Assembly: GCF_003991975.1 (NCBI RefSeq)
Contig: NZ_CP029822.1
Location: 3,273,478 to 3,337,477, forward strand
DNA length: 64,000 nt
DNA from: Entomomonas moraniae
GTDB lineage: Bacteria; Pseudomonadota; Gammaproteobacteria; Pseudomonadales; Pseudomonadaceae
Direction: 5' to 3'
This document shows, piece after piece, positions 18,114-28,492 of this stretch. Made by a program: the position numbers and the translations under genes. The notes beneath the pieces are model-generated. The model saw only the letters and a program-made list of their open reading frames with translations, did no database searches and had not been told where the DNA came from. Within the stretch, counting starts at the first letter, position 1, and the number at the start of each line of letters is the position of its first letter.

Positions 18114-19610
18114 ATGACACTTGCTATTACCTATAGTCGTGCATTATTGGGTGTTGAGGCGCCTTGTGTTACTGTTGAAAGCCATCTTTCTAATGGGTTG
18201 CCTTCTCTCACTTTGGTAGGCTTGCCAGAAACAGCAGTTCGAGAATCTAAAGATCGCGTGAGAAGTGCCATTATTAATTCTCAGTTTGAGTTTCCTCCAC
18301 GCCGTATTACTCTTAATTTGGCCCCTGCTGATTTACCCAAAGAAGGGGGACGATTCGATTTGTCCATTGCTTTAGGTATTTTGGCTTCCAGTGGTCAAAT
18401 CCCAGTAGAACCTTTGAAAAATATTGAGTGTCTAGGTGAGTTAGCTTTATCGGGGCATATTCGCCCCGTGAAAGGCGTATTGTCCGCCGCTTTAGCAGCG
18501 AGAAAAGAGGGGCGTGCGTTGTGGGTTGCCCGTGAGAATGCTGAAGAAGCTAGCTTAGCGACAGGCTTAACGGTATATGCTGTTGGGCATTTATTCGAGG
18601 TAGCTGCTCATTTTTCAGGCCAAAAGCCGTTAACGCCTTTTGAGTCAAAGGGATTATTAAGAACGGTTGAGCCATACCCTGATTTGGTTGACGTTCAAGG
18701 TCAAATGGCGGCCAAGCGGGCTTTATTAATTGCAGCCTGTGGAGCTCATAACTTATTATTCAGTGGCCCGCCTGGAACAGGTAAAACTTTATTAGCGAGT
18801 CGTTTGCCTGGTATTTTACCTGAGTTAACGGAGCAAGAAGCATTGGAAGTGGCAGCTATTTATTCAGTTACGGGGTCAGAGCCTCTGTCTCATTGGCCTC
18901 AAAGGCCATTTAGGTCACCACATCACACTTCATCTGCTGCCGCTATGGTAGGAGGGGGAAGTAAACCTCAACCCGGTGAGGTGACCTTGGCGCACCAAGG
19001 CGTGTTATTTTTGGACGAATTTACGGAGTTTGATCGACGAGTACTTGAGGTACTTCGAGAACCTTTAGAGAATCATGAAATAGTGGTTGCACGCGCTAAA
19101 GAAAAATCATTATTTCCTGCTAAGTTTCAACTTGTAGCCGCAATGAACCCTTGTCCTTGTGGCTATTTAGGTGATTTAACCCGTAGTTGCCGTTGTACAC
19201 CTGAACAGGTGAAACGTTATCAAAATAAATTGTCAGGGCCATTACTCGATAGAATTGACTTGCATGTTCACGTGGCTAGGGAGACGTTATCGCTATCAAT
19301 AACACAAAATAAACAGCAGTTAACAACGGCTGAGGCAGCAAAACAAGTCGCTACTGTTAGGGCTTTACAGCATAAGCGGCAAGGGTGTCCTAATGCTTAT
19401 TTGACAACCAAACAGTTGCAATCTATTTGTTTGTTGTCAAAAGACGATCAGCAATGGTTTGAGCAAGCTGGCGAAAAGCTGGGGTTGTCGTTACGGGCAT
19501 TACATCGTTGTTTAAAAGTTGCTAGAACTATTGCTGATATGCAAGATGAGGCACACATTAGTCGAGCTCATTTAGCAGAGGTTTTACATTATAGACCATT
19601 ATCTTTATAG
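18114..19610 (+). CDS. comM: YifB-family Mg-chelatase-like AAA ATPase (ComM)
   Basis: ComM is a hexameric AAA+ helicase that promotes branch migration during natural transformation in Vibrio and Acinetobacter, and is widely conserved. From the start used here it has 498 residues. In order there is a Lon-substrate-like N-terminal domain (GLPSLTLVGLPETAVRE), the Mg_chelatase AAA core with Walker A SGPPGTGKT and LFLDEF, the cysteine-rich MNPCPCGYLGD segment, and a C-terminal helical domain. The frame is open upstream to a GTG at 18072, but AGGG at 18103-18106 fits the ATG at 18114 and homologues start there. Confidence 0.93.
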   Translation: MTLAITYSRALLGVEAPCVTVESHLSNGLPSLTLVGLPETAVRESKDRVRSAIINSQFEFPPRRITLNLAPADLPKEGGRFDLSIALGILASSGQIPVEPLKNIECLGELALSGHIRPVKGVLSAALAARKEGRALWVARENAEEASLATGLTVYAVGHLFEVAAHFSGQKPLTPFESKGLLRTVEPYPDLVDVQGQMAAKRALLIAACGAHNLLFSGPPGTGKTLLASRLPGILPELTEQEALEVAAIYSVTGSEPLSHWPQRPFRSPHHTSSAAAMVGGGSKPQPGEVTLAHQGVLFLDEFTEFDRRVLEVLREPLENHEIVVARAKEKSLFPAKFQLVAAMNPCPCGYLGDLTRSCRCTPEQVKRYQNKLSGPLLDRIDLHVHVARETLSLSITQNKQQLTTAEAAKQVATVRALQHKRQGCPNAYLTTKQLQSICLLSKDDQQWFEQAGEKLGLSLRALHRCLKVARTIADMQDEAHISRAHLAEVLHYRPLSL

Positions 19611-19891
19611 CCTTTAGTAATAAATAGATTTGGGGTTTTTTGTATTGCTTTGATTTATCTGTCTATTTTTCGAAAATAATTTTTCTGTTATAATTATAGA
19701 GTCTAACGGCATTAATTTCTATTCTTAGAATAGTTATATTAATGTACTAACGGTGTGCATATTGAACGATTCAAGTATTGGGCATCATCATTGATGGTTT
19801 TTAAGCTTGTTTCACTATCAAGCTTATTCTACTTAAATAAAGTCACTTTGTTATCTGAAGAGGCTTGGCTAAAAAAGGAGAGACCCGTATT

Positions 19892-21877
19892 GTGAGCGAA
19901 AATTCTATAAAAAAGTCATCTTATAACCCTTATGTATTCTTTGGTTCACTGATTGTTTTGTTAGTAATGGTACTTTATGTCTCTATTTTTAAAGTACAAG
20001 CACAAGAGCAAATGGACGTAGCTAAAGCGTGGATTAATACTAATTTTGGTTGGTTCTATGTGCTTACGGTTGCCATTATTTTGATTACATCCGTTTTTTT
20101 GTTTTTTAGCCGTTATGGAGATATAAAGCTAGGCCCTGACCATAGTAAGCCCAATTATAGTACGATGTCCTGGTTATCGATGTTGTTTGCCGCAGGAATG
20201 GGGATTGGGTTGATGTTTTGGGGAGTTTCAGAGCCTATTGTGCATTTTTTGAGCCCGCCTGATGCTAAACCTGAAACCATAGAAGCAGCTAGAGAGTCAA
20301 TGAAGTTGGTATTTTTTCATTGGGGGCTAAGTGCTTGGGCTATCTATGCAGTAGTTGCAGTTATCCTTGCTTATTTCGCTTTTCGCCATGGTTTACCTTT
20401 AACACTAAGGTCTGCACTTTATCCATTAATTGGTAATAGAATTTATGGTGTTTGTGGGCATTTAGTGGATATATTTGCAGTGCTAGGAACCATTATTGGT
20501 GTATCTACCACGCTGGGAATGGGGGTGCAACAAATCAACTCGGGTCTAAACCATTTATATGATTTGCCGATGGGCGTTGGTATTCAAGCATTACTGATCA
20601 TTGTGACCATGATGCTCGTATCTTGCTCTGTTTTTAGTGGTTTAGATAAAGGGGTTAAGCGCTTATCTGAATTAAATATGGTGTTTGCTATACTGCTACT
20701 ATTATTTGTACTGGTTTGTGGGCCAACACTCTTTATTTTACAAACGTTTATGCAAAATATGGGTGGCTACTTATCAGGAATTGTTAGTCGAACTTTTAAT
20801 TTGTACGCCTATGAGTCAACAGATTGGGTAGGAAATTGGACTATTTTTTATTGGGCTTGGTGGTTGGCCTGGTCTCCTTTCGTGGGATCTTTTATCGCAA
20901 GAATTTCAAGAGGACGCACAATTAGAGAGTTTATTGCTGGAGCTATGCTAGTTCCTGCTGCATTTACACTGATCTGGATGACTGTTTTTGGTGACACAGC
21001 ATTACATTTTGTGTTGTACGATAATTACCAAGCTTTGGCTGACTCAGTTAGTAATAATTATTCAATGGGATTATTTACTTTTTTAGAGCATTTTCCGTTT
21101 TCTTCTTTTGCTTGTTTTTTTGCTGTTTTAATGATTTTTTTATTTTTTGTGACATCAGCAGATAGTGCTTCAATGGTAATTGATATGTTTGCTTCAAATG
21201 GAAAAACAGATACTCCTGTATGGCAGAGCCTATTTTGGGTTATTGTTATTACTGTTGTTACTATTGCGTTGATGTATAGTAATGGTTTACAAGCATTGCA
21301 AACAGCAAGTATTTTGAGTGCCTTACCTTTTGCATTTGCTTTGCTCTTTGCTATGTGGGGATTAGTAAAGGCTTTATTTTTGGATGCAACTAAAAAAGAG
21401 TTAAGAAAGCAATCATTAAATATTTCTCGACCTGCACCTCGTTCTTCTGGAGGATGGCAACGCAGACTTCGTAATCTGACTATGTTTACTCGACGTTCTC
21501 ATGTAATACGCTTTATTGATGAAGTTGTTAAAGTAGCATTAGAAGAGGTTTCTGAAGAGCTGAATAAGCAAGGTTGTACAGCGACTGTTTTATGTGATGA
21601 TGAGAAAAATAGGGTGCGCCTTGAGTTGGAGCATGAAGGAAAAGTCTATTTTGCTTATGAAGTACGGCCACGACATTATTTATTGCCTGATATTATTTCT
21701 CGAACATCTACTGATGAAGAGGATTCACAAGAGAATCGAAGCTATTTTCGAGCTGATGTGCATCTTTTAGAAGGAGGGCAAGACTACGATATTATGGGAT
21801 GGAGTAAGGAAGATGTCATTGGTGATATATTAGACCAGTATGAAACCTATTTACATTTTATACATATTACCAATTAA
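19892..21877 (+). CDS. betT: BCCT-family choline transporter (BetT type)
   Basis: This roughly 661-residue transporter of the betaine/choline/carnitine family is driven by cation or proton gradients. Twelve hydrophobic segments span about residues 15-500. The family marks are AAGMGIGLMFWGVSEP and the tryptophan-rich FYWAWWLAWSPFVG. The long soluble tail of about 150 residues (HVIRFIDEVVKVALEEV... ending YETYLHFI) is typical of BetT and ProP-like osmosensing choline carriers. GTG at 19892 is preferred over the upstream TTG at 19865, because GGAG lies at 19877-19880. No betIBA genes are in the window. A 7-bp dyad lies at 19803-19825 in its leader. Confidence 0.88.
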   Translation: MSENSIKKSSYNPYVFFGSLIVLLVMVLYVSIFKVQAQEQMDVAKAWINTNFGWFYVLTVAIILITSVFLFFSRYGDIKLGPDHSKPNYSTMSWLSMLFAAGMGIGLMFWGVSEPIVHFLSPPDAKPETIEAARESMKLVFFHWGLSAWAIYAVVAVILAYFAFRHGLPLTLRSALYPLIGNRIYGVCGHLVDIFAVLGTIIGVSTTLGMGVQQINSGLNHLYDLPMGVGIQALLIIVTMMLVSCSVFSGLDKGVKRLSELNMVFAILLLLFVLVCGPTLFILQTFMQNMGGYLSGIVSRTFNLYAYESTDWVGNWTIFYWAWWLAWSPFVGSFIARISRGRTIREFIAGAMLVPAAFTLIWMTVFGDTALHFVLYDNYQALADSVSNNYSMGLFTFLEHFPFSSFACFFAVLMIFLFFVTSADSASMVIDMFASNGKTDTPVWQSLFWVIVITVVTIALMYSNGLQALQTASILSALPFAFALLFAMWGLVKALFLDATKKELRKQSLNISRPAPRSSGGWQRRLRNLTMFTRRSHVIRFIDEVVKVALEEVSEELNKQGCTATVLCDDEKNRVRLELEHEGKVYFAYEVRPRHYLLPDIISRTSTDEEDSQENRSYFRADVHLLEGGQDYDIMGWSKEDVIGDILDQYETYLHFIHITN

Positions 21878-21900
21878 TCTTAGAGTTTAGGGTAATATCT

Positions 21901-21933
21901 ATAATAGGTTGGTTTAGATAGCCAACCTATTAT
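21901..21933. terminator. Bidirectional hairpin terminator between betT and the gp16-like gene
   Basis: A perfect 12-bp stem (21901-21912 with 21922-21933) has a 9-base loop. It lies between two convergent genes, 24 bases after the betT stop. The T tract is weak on the plus strand (CTTATTGTATT), so efficiency is uncertain. Confidence 0.7.
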
Positions 21934-21942
21934 CTTATTGTA

Positions 21943-22167
21943 TTAGAAGTATAAATTATTAACCTTTAAGCCTAATTCTATGGCAATTTGGTGAGAGGAT
22001 CCTCTCAATCCTTTCAGTTGACCATTTAATACTTGGTAGACTTTGTTAACAGAGTAACCATTTGATTTTGCCCAATCTGATATTGGAATTCCTGATTGCT
22101 TAAAGAACTGCTTAACTTGATCGGGTGTATAAGGATGCTTAAGTGGTATTGGATAAGGTGTATTCAT
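21943..22167 (-). CDS. Phage-associated DNA-binding protein, BcepMu gp16 type
   Basis: This 74-residue protein resembles the BcepMu gp16 family of small phage-associated DNA-binding proteins: TPDQVKQFFKQSGIPISDWAKSNGYSVNKVYQVLNG followed by GLRGSSHQIAIELGLK (each continuous in the protein, split here). The central SDWAKSNG-YSVNKVYQVL part forms the helix-turn-helix. Such genes usually lie in the early region of Mu-like or other transposable phages. No phage structural or transposase gene is nearby. It is divergent from an XRE-type regulator 293 bases away. It may be a relic, or a host regulator taken from a phage. Confidence 0.75.
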   Translation of the reverse strand: MNTPYPIPLKHPYTPDQVKQFFKQSGIPISDWAKSNGYSVNKVYQVLNGQLKGLRGSSHQIAIELGLKVNNLYF

Positions 22168-22258
22168 AAATCCTTCCTATGATTCTAATTAAGTGTAATT
22201 AATTACGGAATACATATGCATTATTCATTATCTATATAAAGTGATGTATATGTCAAAT

Positions 22259-22284
22259 AAAAAGTGACTAATAAGTCGCTTTTT
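22259..22284. terminator. Isolated terminator-like hairpin between divergent regulators
   Basis: An 11-bp stem with one G-T pair (AAAAAGTGACT with AGTCGCTTTTT) has an AATA loop, flanked by A on the left and T on the right. It sits between two divergently transcribed regulator genes, where no terminator is needed for either. It could end a short RNA or be an operator. The rest of the 293-base gap is AT-rich with no other clear feature. Confidence 0.55.
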
Positions 22285-22460
22285 GTGGTACGTGATAAAT
22301 AGCAATTAATAAATATATTAATTTATTCAATTAGTTATTTTTGTTTTTTTTGCGTAAGAGGATACGATCTATATTTCCTAGGTAGTTAAATTGTATTTAA
22401 ATTCGATTTAATTATGATTATTATATGCAAAACGGAATTAATAAATAATGAGAGCCTATC

Positions 22461-22871
22461 ATGACAGAAAATGCTTTAGCCGGACGATTAAAGGAAGAAC
22501 GTAAACGTTTAGATATGAGTCAAAAAGAAATAGCTCAGAAAGTTTCCGTAAACAGAGAAACGTGGAGTCGTTATGAAACAGCGAAAATGCTCCCTAGCAC
22601 TATTGTCTTATTAAGTGCTATGAAATTCGGATTAGACGCATCGTATGTTTTAACGGGTAAGAAAAGTGAGTTATCCTATACAGAAAAAGAAGCCAAAGCA
22701 TTAGCCTTGAAAGCTTCAGAGAAGATGACTATCTATAATAACTCCCCCGATATGAAATTAACTTCCAGAGAACAATCGCTAATTACTTGTTACCGTGAAG
22801 TTAACCAAGAAGGCAAAAAAACAATTGATGATATTGCAAAACTATTGGCGATGCAGCAAGTAAAATCATAA
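22461..22871 (+). CDS. XRE-family helix-turn-helix regulator
   Basis: This 136-residue regulator has an N-terminal Cro/CI-type HTH (about 5-62: LAGRLKEERKRLDMSQKEIA, then VNRETWSRYETAKMLP). The C-terminal region of about 70 residues (SREQSLITCYREVNQEG) is like those of phage and genomic-island repressors, and lacks a LexA-like protease motif. GAGAG lies about 8 bases upstream of the ATG. With the divergent gp16-like gene it looks like a phage-type regulatory switch. Its targets are unknown. Confidence 0.85.
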   Translation: MTENALAGRLKEERKRLDMSQKEIAQKVSVNRETWSRYETAKMLPSTIVLLSAMKFGLDASYVLTGKKSELSYTEKEAKALALKASEKMTIYNNSPDMKLTSREQSLITCYREVNQEGKKTIDDIAKLLAMQQVKS

Positions 22872-22966
22872 AATGTAAACGTTTATTGATGCAGAAATTT
22901 AGTTTATTCTTTATTATTGAAATGATGTGTTATTAATAATTAAACTTCTATCGTGTAGGGTCTCCC

Positions 22967-22975
22967 TGTTATACT
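22967..22975 (+). promoter_or_regulatory. Candidate extended -10 promoter of the glyQS operon
   Basis: TGTTATACT is an extended -10 element about 75 bases upstream of the glyQ GTG. No convincing -35 hexamer is present. It follows the XRE gene by about 95 bases and would give the glyQ-glyS-gmhB-plsC unit its own promoter. Confidence 0.45.
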
Positions 22976-23049
22976 GGGCAACTTTTCATTTTAAACATAT
23001 TTCACTTACTTGTTTTCAAGTAAACTAATACTAGTTATAGGTAACTCAA

Positions 23050-23997
23050 GTGACGACAAAGGTATCGACTGTTCGTACATTTCAGGATTTAATTTTATCA
23101 CTACAGCAATATTGGGCAGCGCAGGGTTGTGTGGTTTTACAGCCCTATGATATGGAAGTGGGGGCAGGCACTTTTCATACCGCCACTTTTCTTCGAGCTA
23201 TAGGCCCTGAAACTTGGAATGCAGCCTATGTTCAACCATCAAGAAGGCCAACAGATGGACGCTATGGTGAGAACCCTAACAGATTACAGCATTATTACCA
23301 GTTTCAAGTAGTGCTTAAGCCTAATCCTGATAATCTACAAGAGCTTTATTTAGGTTCTTTAAGACACATTGGCCTTGATCCGCTTATCCATGATATTCGT
23401 TTTGTCGAAGACAATTGGGAGTCTCCAACATTGGGTGCTTGGGGGCTTGGTTGGGAGGTTTGGTTAAATGGCATGGAAGTTACACAGTTCACCTACTTTC
23501 AACAGGTGGGAGGTATAGAGTGTTATCCGGTAACGGGTGAGATTACCTATGGTTTAGAGCGTTTGGCAATGTATCTACAAGGCGTGGATTCTGTCTATGA
23601 TCTAGTCTGGGCTGATGGTCAATTTGGTAAAGTGAGCTATGGTGACGTATTCCATCAAAATGAAGTAGAGCAGTCAACTTACAATTTTGAGCATGCAAAT
23701 GTAGAAAAATTATTTGAATTGTTTGATTTTTATGAAAGTGAAGCAAATCGACTCATTGAATTAAAACTGCCATTACCCACGTATGAAATGGTGCTTAAAG
23801 CATCTCATACCTTCAATTTATTAGATGCACGTCGGGCAATTTCAGTAACTGAACGCCAACGCTATATTTTGCGTGTTAGAACCCTAGCACGTGCAGTTGC
23901 ACAAAGTTATTTTGAAGCACGAGCACGTTTAGGCTTCCCTATGGCGCAAGAGGGATTACGTAATGAAGTATTAGCTAAAATGTCGGAGGTAGAATAA
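23050..23997 (+). CDS. glyQ: Glycine--tRNA ligase alpha subunit
   Basis: This is the catalytic alpha subunit of the bacterial (alpha2beta2) glycyl-tRNA synthetase, which charges tRNA-Gly in the cytoplasm. The 315 residues are full length. Class II motifs are evident, e.g. [34 protein letters not shown] and [20 protein letters not shown], nearly identical to E. coli GlyQ. The start is GTG with TAGGT about 7 bases upstream. Its stop TAA shares one base with the glyS ATG, so the two subunits are translationally coupled. Confidence 0.98.
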   Translation: MTTKVSTVRTFQDLILSLQQYWAAQGCVVLQPYDMEVGAGTFHTATFLRAIGPETWNAAYVQPSRRPTDGRYGENPNRLQHYYQFQVVLKPNPDNLQELYLGSLRHIGLDPLIHDIRFVEDNWESPTLGAWGLGWEVWLNGMEVTQFTYFQQVGGIECYPVTGEITYGLERLAMYLQGVDSVYDLVWADGQFGKVSYGDVFHQNEVEQSTYNFEHANVEKLFELFDFYESEANRLIELKLPLPTYEMVLKASHTFNLLDARRAISVTERQRYILRVRTLARAVAQSYFEARARLGFPMAQEGLRNEVLAKMSEVE

Positions 23998-26054
23998 TGA
24001 GTACTAAAGATTTTTTAGTGGAACTAGGTACTGAAGAGCTACCACCTAAAGCATTAAAAACGCTATCAGAAGCATTCCAAACAGGTATTGAGAAAGGCTT
24101 AAAAGAAGCAGGATTAAACTATAAACGTATTCAGTCTTATGCTGCACCTAGACGTTTAGCAGTGCTAGTGACAGATTTAGAAGAACATCAAACTGATCGT
24201 ACACAAACTATTGATGGCCCACCTCGACAAGCAGCATTTGGTTCTGATGGGCAACCAACACAAGCAGCATTAGGGTTTGCACGTAAATGTGGTGTTGATT
24301 TAGCTGACGTTGACCAATCAGGGCCTAAATTGCGTTTTGTGCAAACAATAAAAGGGCAAGCGACAGCCAGTTTATTACCTGACATCGTGAGTAATTCTTT
24401 AGACAGTTTACCGATCCCTAAAAGAATGCGTTGGGCTGCTAGACGTGAAGAGTTTGTTAGACCCACACAATGGTTGGTGATGTTGTTTGGTGATGAGGTA
24501 GTTGATTGTGAAATCTTGACACAAAAAGCTGGGCGAGAGTCAAGAGGGCATCGTTTCCATAATCCTGCACCTGTTCATATTTCATCCCCTGCAAATTATG
24601 TAGAAGATTTACGTAGCGCTCATGTATTGGCTGATTTTGCAGAGCGTAAGCAGTTTATTGCTAATAAAGTAGCTGAGTTGGCCAAACAAAACCAAGGTAC
24701 GGCTATTGTTCCAGAAGACTTACTTAATGAAGTGACAGCACTTGTCGAGTGGCCTGTACCGCTAGTTTGCCGATTTGAAGAGCGCTTTTTACAAGTGCCA
24801 CAAGAGGCTCTTATTTCAACGATGCAAGATAATCAAAAATATTTTTGCTTGTTGGATGAGGTTGGCAAACTCCTGCCATTATTTATAACGGTTGCCAATA
24901 TTGACAGTAAAGACCCAACCCAAATTATTGAAGGTAATGAAAAAGTTGTGCGTCCACGCTTAACGGATGCAGAGTTTTTCTTTAAGCAAGACTTAAAGCA
25001 ACCTTTAGAAGCGTTTAATGAGCGTTTAAAAAATGTTGTGTTTCAAGCAAAACTAGGTACTGTTTATGACAAAGCAACCCGAGTTAGCCAGTTAGCTGCT
25101 ATTGTGGCTCAAGAGATAGGTGCTGATACTAAACAGGCTGCGCGTGCGGGTATTTTATCTAAAGCAGATCTTGCAACTGAAATGGTGGGTGAGTTTCCTG
25201 AAATGCAAGGCATTGCTGGATATTATTATGCCCTGACTGGGGGAGAGGCAAATGATGTTGCGTTGGCTTTAAATGAGCAATACATGCCACGTAATATGGG
25301 GGGAGAGCTTCCCTCAACATTAGTTGGTGCAAGTGTTGCCATTGCTGATAAATTAGATACCCTAGTGGGGATCTTTGGTATCGGTATGCTCCCAACGGGA
25401 AGTAAAGACCCTTATGCGCTTCGTCGAGCAGCATTAGGTATTCTTCGTATCCTTATTGAAAAGCGGTTAGAACTTAATTTGTCTGAGTTAGTTGATCAAG
25501 CGATAACACTCTATAGTGATCGTATTGAAAATAAAGCATTAAACACACAAGTTTTAGATTTTATTTTTGATAGGCTACGTGCTCGGTATGAAGATGAAGG
25601 CATTAATATCACCACATATCAAGCAGTACGTGCCTTAAAACCTGTTTCACCACTTGATTTTGACCAACGTGTGCAAGCTGTTGAAGCTTTCCGCAGTCTG
25701 CCAGAAGCGGCACCTTTATCATTTGCCAATAAGCGCGTACAGAGTATTTTAGAAAAGGTTACGCCACAAGATATTGCGGCATCTGTTGAGGCTTCACTAT
25801 TACAAGAGAAAGAAGAAATCGCATTGGCCGAAGCCGTCAAACAATTAGAAAGTAAGGTTTCTCAATTAAGTGCTGATCGTAATTATACAGAAGCGCTCAA
25901 TTGCTTATCTTCTTTACAAGTATTGCTTGATGGGTTCTTTGATGATGTATTTGTTAATGCGGAAGATATGAAAGTTCGAGCTAATCGTTATGCGTTACTT
26001 GCACAGATTCGCCAATTATTTTTGGGTATAGCTGATATATCGTTACTTGATTAA
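23997..26054 (+). CDS. glyS: Glycine--tRNA ligase beta subunit
   Basis: The 685-residue beta subunit binds tRNA-Gly and is required for charging by the alpha2beta2 enzyme. It starts with [15 protein letters not shown] and carries [11 protein letters not shown] near residue 40, then an HD-like core ([19 protein letters not shown]) and a C-terminal anticodon-binding region. Length is normal. The ATG overlaps the glyQ stop by one base and the stop overlaps the gmhB ATG by one base, which shows tight operon packing. Confidence 0.98.
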   Translation: MSTKDFLVELGTEELPPKALKTLSEAFQTGIEKGLKEAGLNYKRIQSYAAPRRLAVLVTDLEEHQTDRTQTIDGPPRQAAFGSDGQPTQAALGFARKCGVDLADVDQSGPKLRFVQTIKGQATASLLPDIVSNSLDSLPIPKRMRWAARREEFVRPTQWLVMLFGDEVVDCEILTQKAGRESRGHRFHNPAPVHISSPANYVEDLRSAHVLADFAERKQFIANKVAELAKQNQGTAIVPEDLLNEVTALVEWPVPLVCRFEERFLQVPQEALISTMQDNQKYFCLLDEVGKLLPLFITVANIDSKDPTQIIEGNEKVVRPRLTDAEFFFKQDLKQPLEAFNERLKNVVFQAKLGTVYDKATRVSQLAAIVAQEIGADTKQAARAGILSKADLATEMVGEFPEMQGIAGYYYALTGGEANDVALALNEQYMPRNMGGELPSTLVGASVAIADKLDTLVGIFGIGMLPTGSKDPYALRRAALGILRILIEKRLELNLSELVDQAITLYSDRIENKALNTQVLDFIFDRLRARYEDEGINITTYQAVRALKPVSPLDFDQRVQAVEAFRSLPEAAPLSFANKRVQSILEKVTPQDIAASVEASLLQEKEEIALAEAVKQLESKVSQLSADRNYTEALNCLSSLQVLLDGFFDDVFVNAEDMKVRANRYALLAQIRQLFLGIADISLLD

Positions 26055-26584
26055 TGAAGTTAATTATTTTAGATCGTGATGGAGTTATTAATCATGACTC
26101 CGATGATTATATTAAATCAGTTGATGAGTGGATGCCGATTGAAGGCTCGATTGAAGCGATTGCTAGACTAAATAAAGCTGGTTGGACCATTGCTGTTGCA
26201 ACTAATCAATCAGGTATTGCACGTGGTTATTATGACCTTAATATGTTAGATGCAATGCATGATAAGCTTAGGCAGTTGGTAGCAAGCGAGGGTGGGCAGA
26301 TAGGTTTGATTGCTTATTGCCCTCATGGCCCAGATGATGGTTGTGATTGTCGCAAGCCAAATACGGGTCTGCTCAAACAAATAGCGGATTATTATCAGGT
26401 TTCACTCACTGGCAAATGGTTTGTTGGTGATAGTGCAACAGATTTGGCTTTAGCTGAGCGTATGGCCTGTCAGCCTGTACTTGTTAAAACGGGTAAAGGG
26501 CTACGAACCTTAAGTAAAGGCGTTAACCCTAACGTGCTTATTTTTGAAGACTTAGTTGCTGTTACCGATTATTTACTCTCGTAG
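26054..26584 (+). CDS. gmhB: D-glycero-beta-D-manno-heptose-1,7-bisphosphate 7-phosphatase
   Basis: GmhB is a HAD-superfamily phosphatase that removes the 7-phosphate from heptose bisphosphate on the way to ADP-heptose for the LPS core. The catalytic DxD is D7-R-D9 in ILDRDGVINHD, the second motif is VATNQSGIARG, and the zinc-binding cysteine cluster is CPHGPDDGCDC near 95-105. At 176 residues it is full length. It lies between glyS (1-base overlap) and a PlsC-type gene, the same order as in Pseudomonas. Confidence 0.95.
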   Translation: MKLIILDRDGVINHDSDDYIKSVDEWMPIEGSIEAIARLNKAGWTIAVATNQSGIARGYYDLNMLDAMHDKLRQLVASEGGQIGLIAYCPHGPDDGCDCRKPNTGLLKQIADYYQVSLTGKWFVGDSATDLALAERMACQPVLVKTGKGLRTLSKGVNPNVLIFEDLVAVTDYLLS

Positions 26585-26626
26585 TGATGTTTTTGACTCA
26601 CTTTAACTCATGGGTTGGCTATTAGA

Positions 26627-27415
26627 ATGAAGAAAAAGTTATCATTTCTGCAAGCTTTACGTACCTCGCTATTTTATCTGCTTTTATCATGCAGTGTCTT
26701 AATATGGGGTATTGTATGTTTGGCTGTATTTTTATTCATACCCTATGCGTGGTTAATGAAAGGTTTTATACAACCGTGGTGCCGATTTGTTGTAGGCTTA
26801 GCTAGTGTTGTGGTTGGAGTTAAATACAACATCACAGGTTTAGAGAATCTACCTAAAAATGCTTGTGTCATTGTTTCAAAACATCAGAGTACTTGGGAAA
26901 CGATCTTTTATACAGGGCTTATTTACCCAATCAGTAATGTATTAAAAAGAGAGTTACAGTTTATTCCTTTCTTTGGATGGATGTTGGCCTTGAGTCGGCA
27001 AGTGGCTATTAATCGAGGGACACCGAAAGAAGCCTTTAAACAACTATTAGATAAAGGCTCGAAACTATTAAAAGCAGGGCACTATATTGTTATTTTTCCT
27101 GAAGGAACGCGCACGCTGCCTGGTCAAAATGGTCGTTTTACTCGCGGGGGGATTACCCTTGCCGCCACAGCAGGTGTTGAAGCTGTTCCCGTTGCTCATA
27201 ATGCCGGTGAGTTTTGGCCTAAAAAAGGTTGGGCAAAGTTTCCGGGGGTAATCAACGTTGTATTTGGTGAACCAATTAAGCCACAAGGTAGCGATGCAGA
27301 AAGCATTGCACAAGCAAACAAAGCAGCAGAAGCATGGATTGTGACAACCATGCAAAAGATTACATCTCCTATATTCTTAGAAAAGGGGAACGAAACGACG
27401 TTGTCTGGGTCTTAA
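26627..27415 (+). CDS. plsC: 1-acyl-sn-glycerol-3-phosphate acyltransferase (PlsC family)
   Basis: This enzyme of about 262 residues acylates lysophosphatidic acid to phosphatidic acid at the inner membrane. Two N-terminal hydrophobic segments (about 10-60) precede the acyltransferase domain. Motif 1 is SKHQSTWET, an HX4E form that is common in the Pseudomonas/Neisseria branch, and motif 3 is IFPEGTRTLPG. The frame is open to a TTG at 26615; ATG at 26627 gives the normal N-terminus (MKKKLSF), though neither start has a strong ribosome binding site. It is the last gene of the glyQ-glyS-gmhB-plsC run. Confidence 0.92.
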   Translation: MKKKLSFLQALRTSLFYLLLSCSVLIWGIVCLAVFLFIPYAWLMKGFIQPWCRFVVGLASVVVGVKYNITGLENLPKNACVIVSKHQSTWETIFYTGLIYPISNVLKRELQFIPFFGWMLALSRQVAINRGTPKEAFKQLLDKGSKLLKAGHYIVIFPEGTRTLPGQNGRFTRGGITLAATAGVEAVPVAHNAGEFWPKKGWAKFPGVINVVFGEPIKPQGSDAESIAQANKAAEAWIVTTMQKITSPIFLEKGNETTLSGS

Positions 27416-27470
27416 AGCCCAAGATTAATTGTTTACAAGTCGTTATACTATTATTAAGTTATTTATTTAA

Positions 27471-28097
<627 letters not shown>

Positions 28098-28171
28098 GAG
28101 CAAGATACTTTTAAACTGAGCTGTTCAAACGAATATTTTTTGAGTGAATTTTGATAATTTAGGGGAGTATA

Positions 28172-28441
28172 ATGGCTCGTATTACTGTAGAAGACTGTCT
28201 AGAACACGTAGATAATCGCTTTGAACTTGTGATGTTAGCAGGTAAACGTGCGAGACAATTATCAACAGGTGGACGTGAACCACTTGTGGCGTGGGAAAAT
28301 GATAAACCCACCGTTGTTGCATTACGTGAAATTGCCGATGGTTTATTAACTAAAGAATTTGTTGAGCAAGAATCTATTGTACATGAAGAACCTTTATTCA
28401 TGGCATTTGAAGAAGGACAAATGGATAGCTTTAAAGGCTAA
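28172..28441 (+). CDS. rpoZ: RNA polymerase omega subunit
   Basis: The 89-residue omega subunit helps fold and assemble the beta-prime subunit and forms part of the ppGpp site 1. The conserved start [20 protein letters not shown] and the RARQL segment are typical. GGGGAG lies a few bases upstream of the ATG. It lies between gmk and spoT, the same gene order as in gammaproteobacteria generally. Confidence 0.97.
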   Translation: MARITVEDCLEHVDNRFELVMLAGKRARQLSTGGREPLVAWENDKPTVVALREIADGLLTKEFVEQESIVHEEPLFMAFEEGQMDSFKG

Positions 28442-28492
28442 ACATTTTGGTTACTCACTATGTAAGCTTGATTTGGCAATAGGAAAGGGTTG

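Noticed and set aside
25159..25434. 91-codon frame antisense to glyS
   Set aside because: It is a shadow of a highly conserved gene and has no start signals of its own.
26879..26893. PlsC motif HX4E instead of HX4D
   Set aside because: The HQSTWET form is common in the Pseudomonas/Neisseria branch of the family, so it is not a defect.
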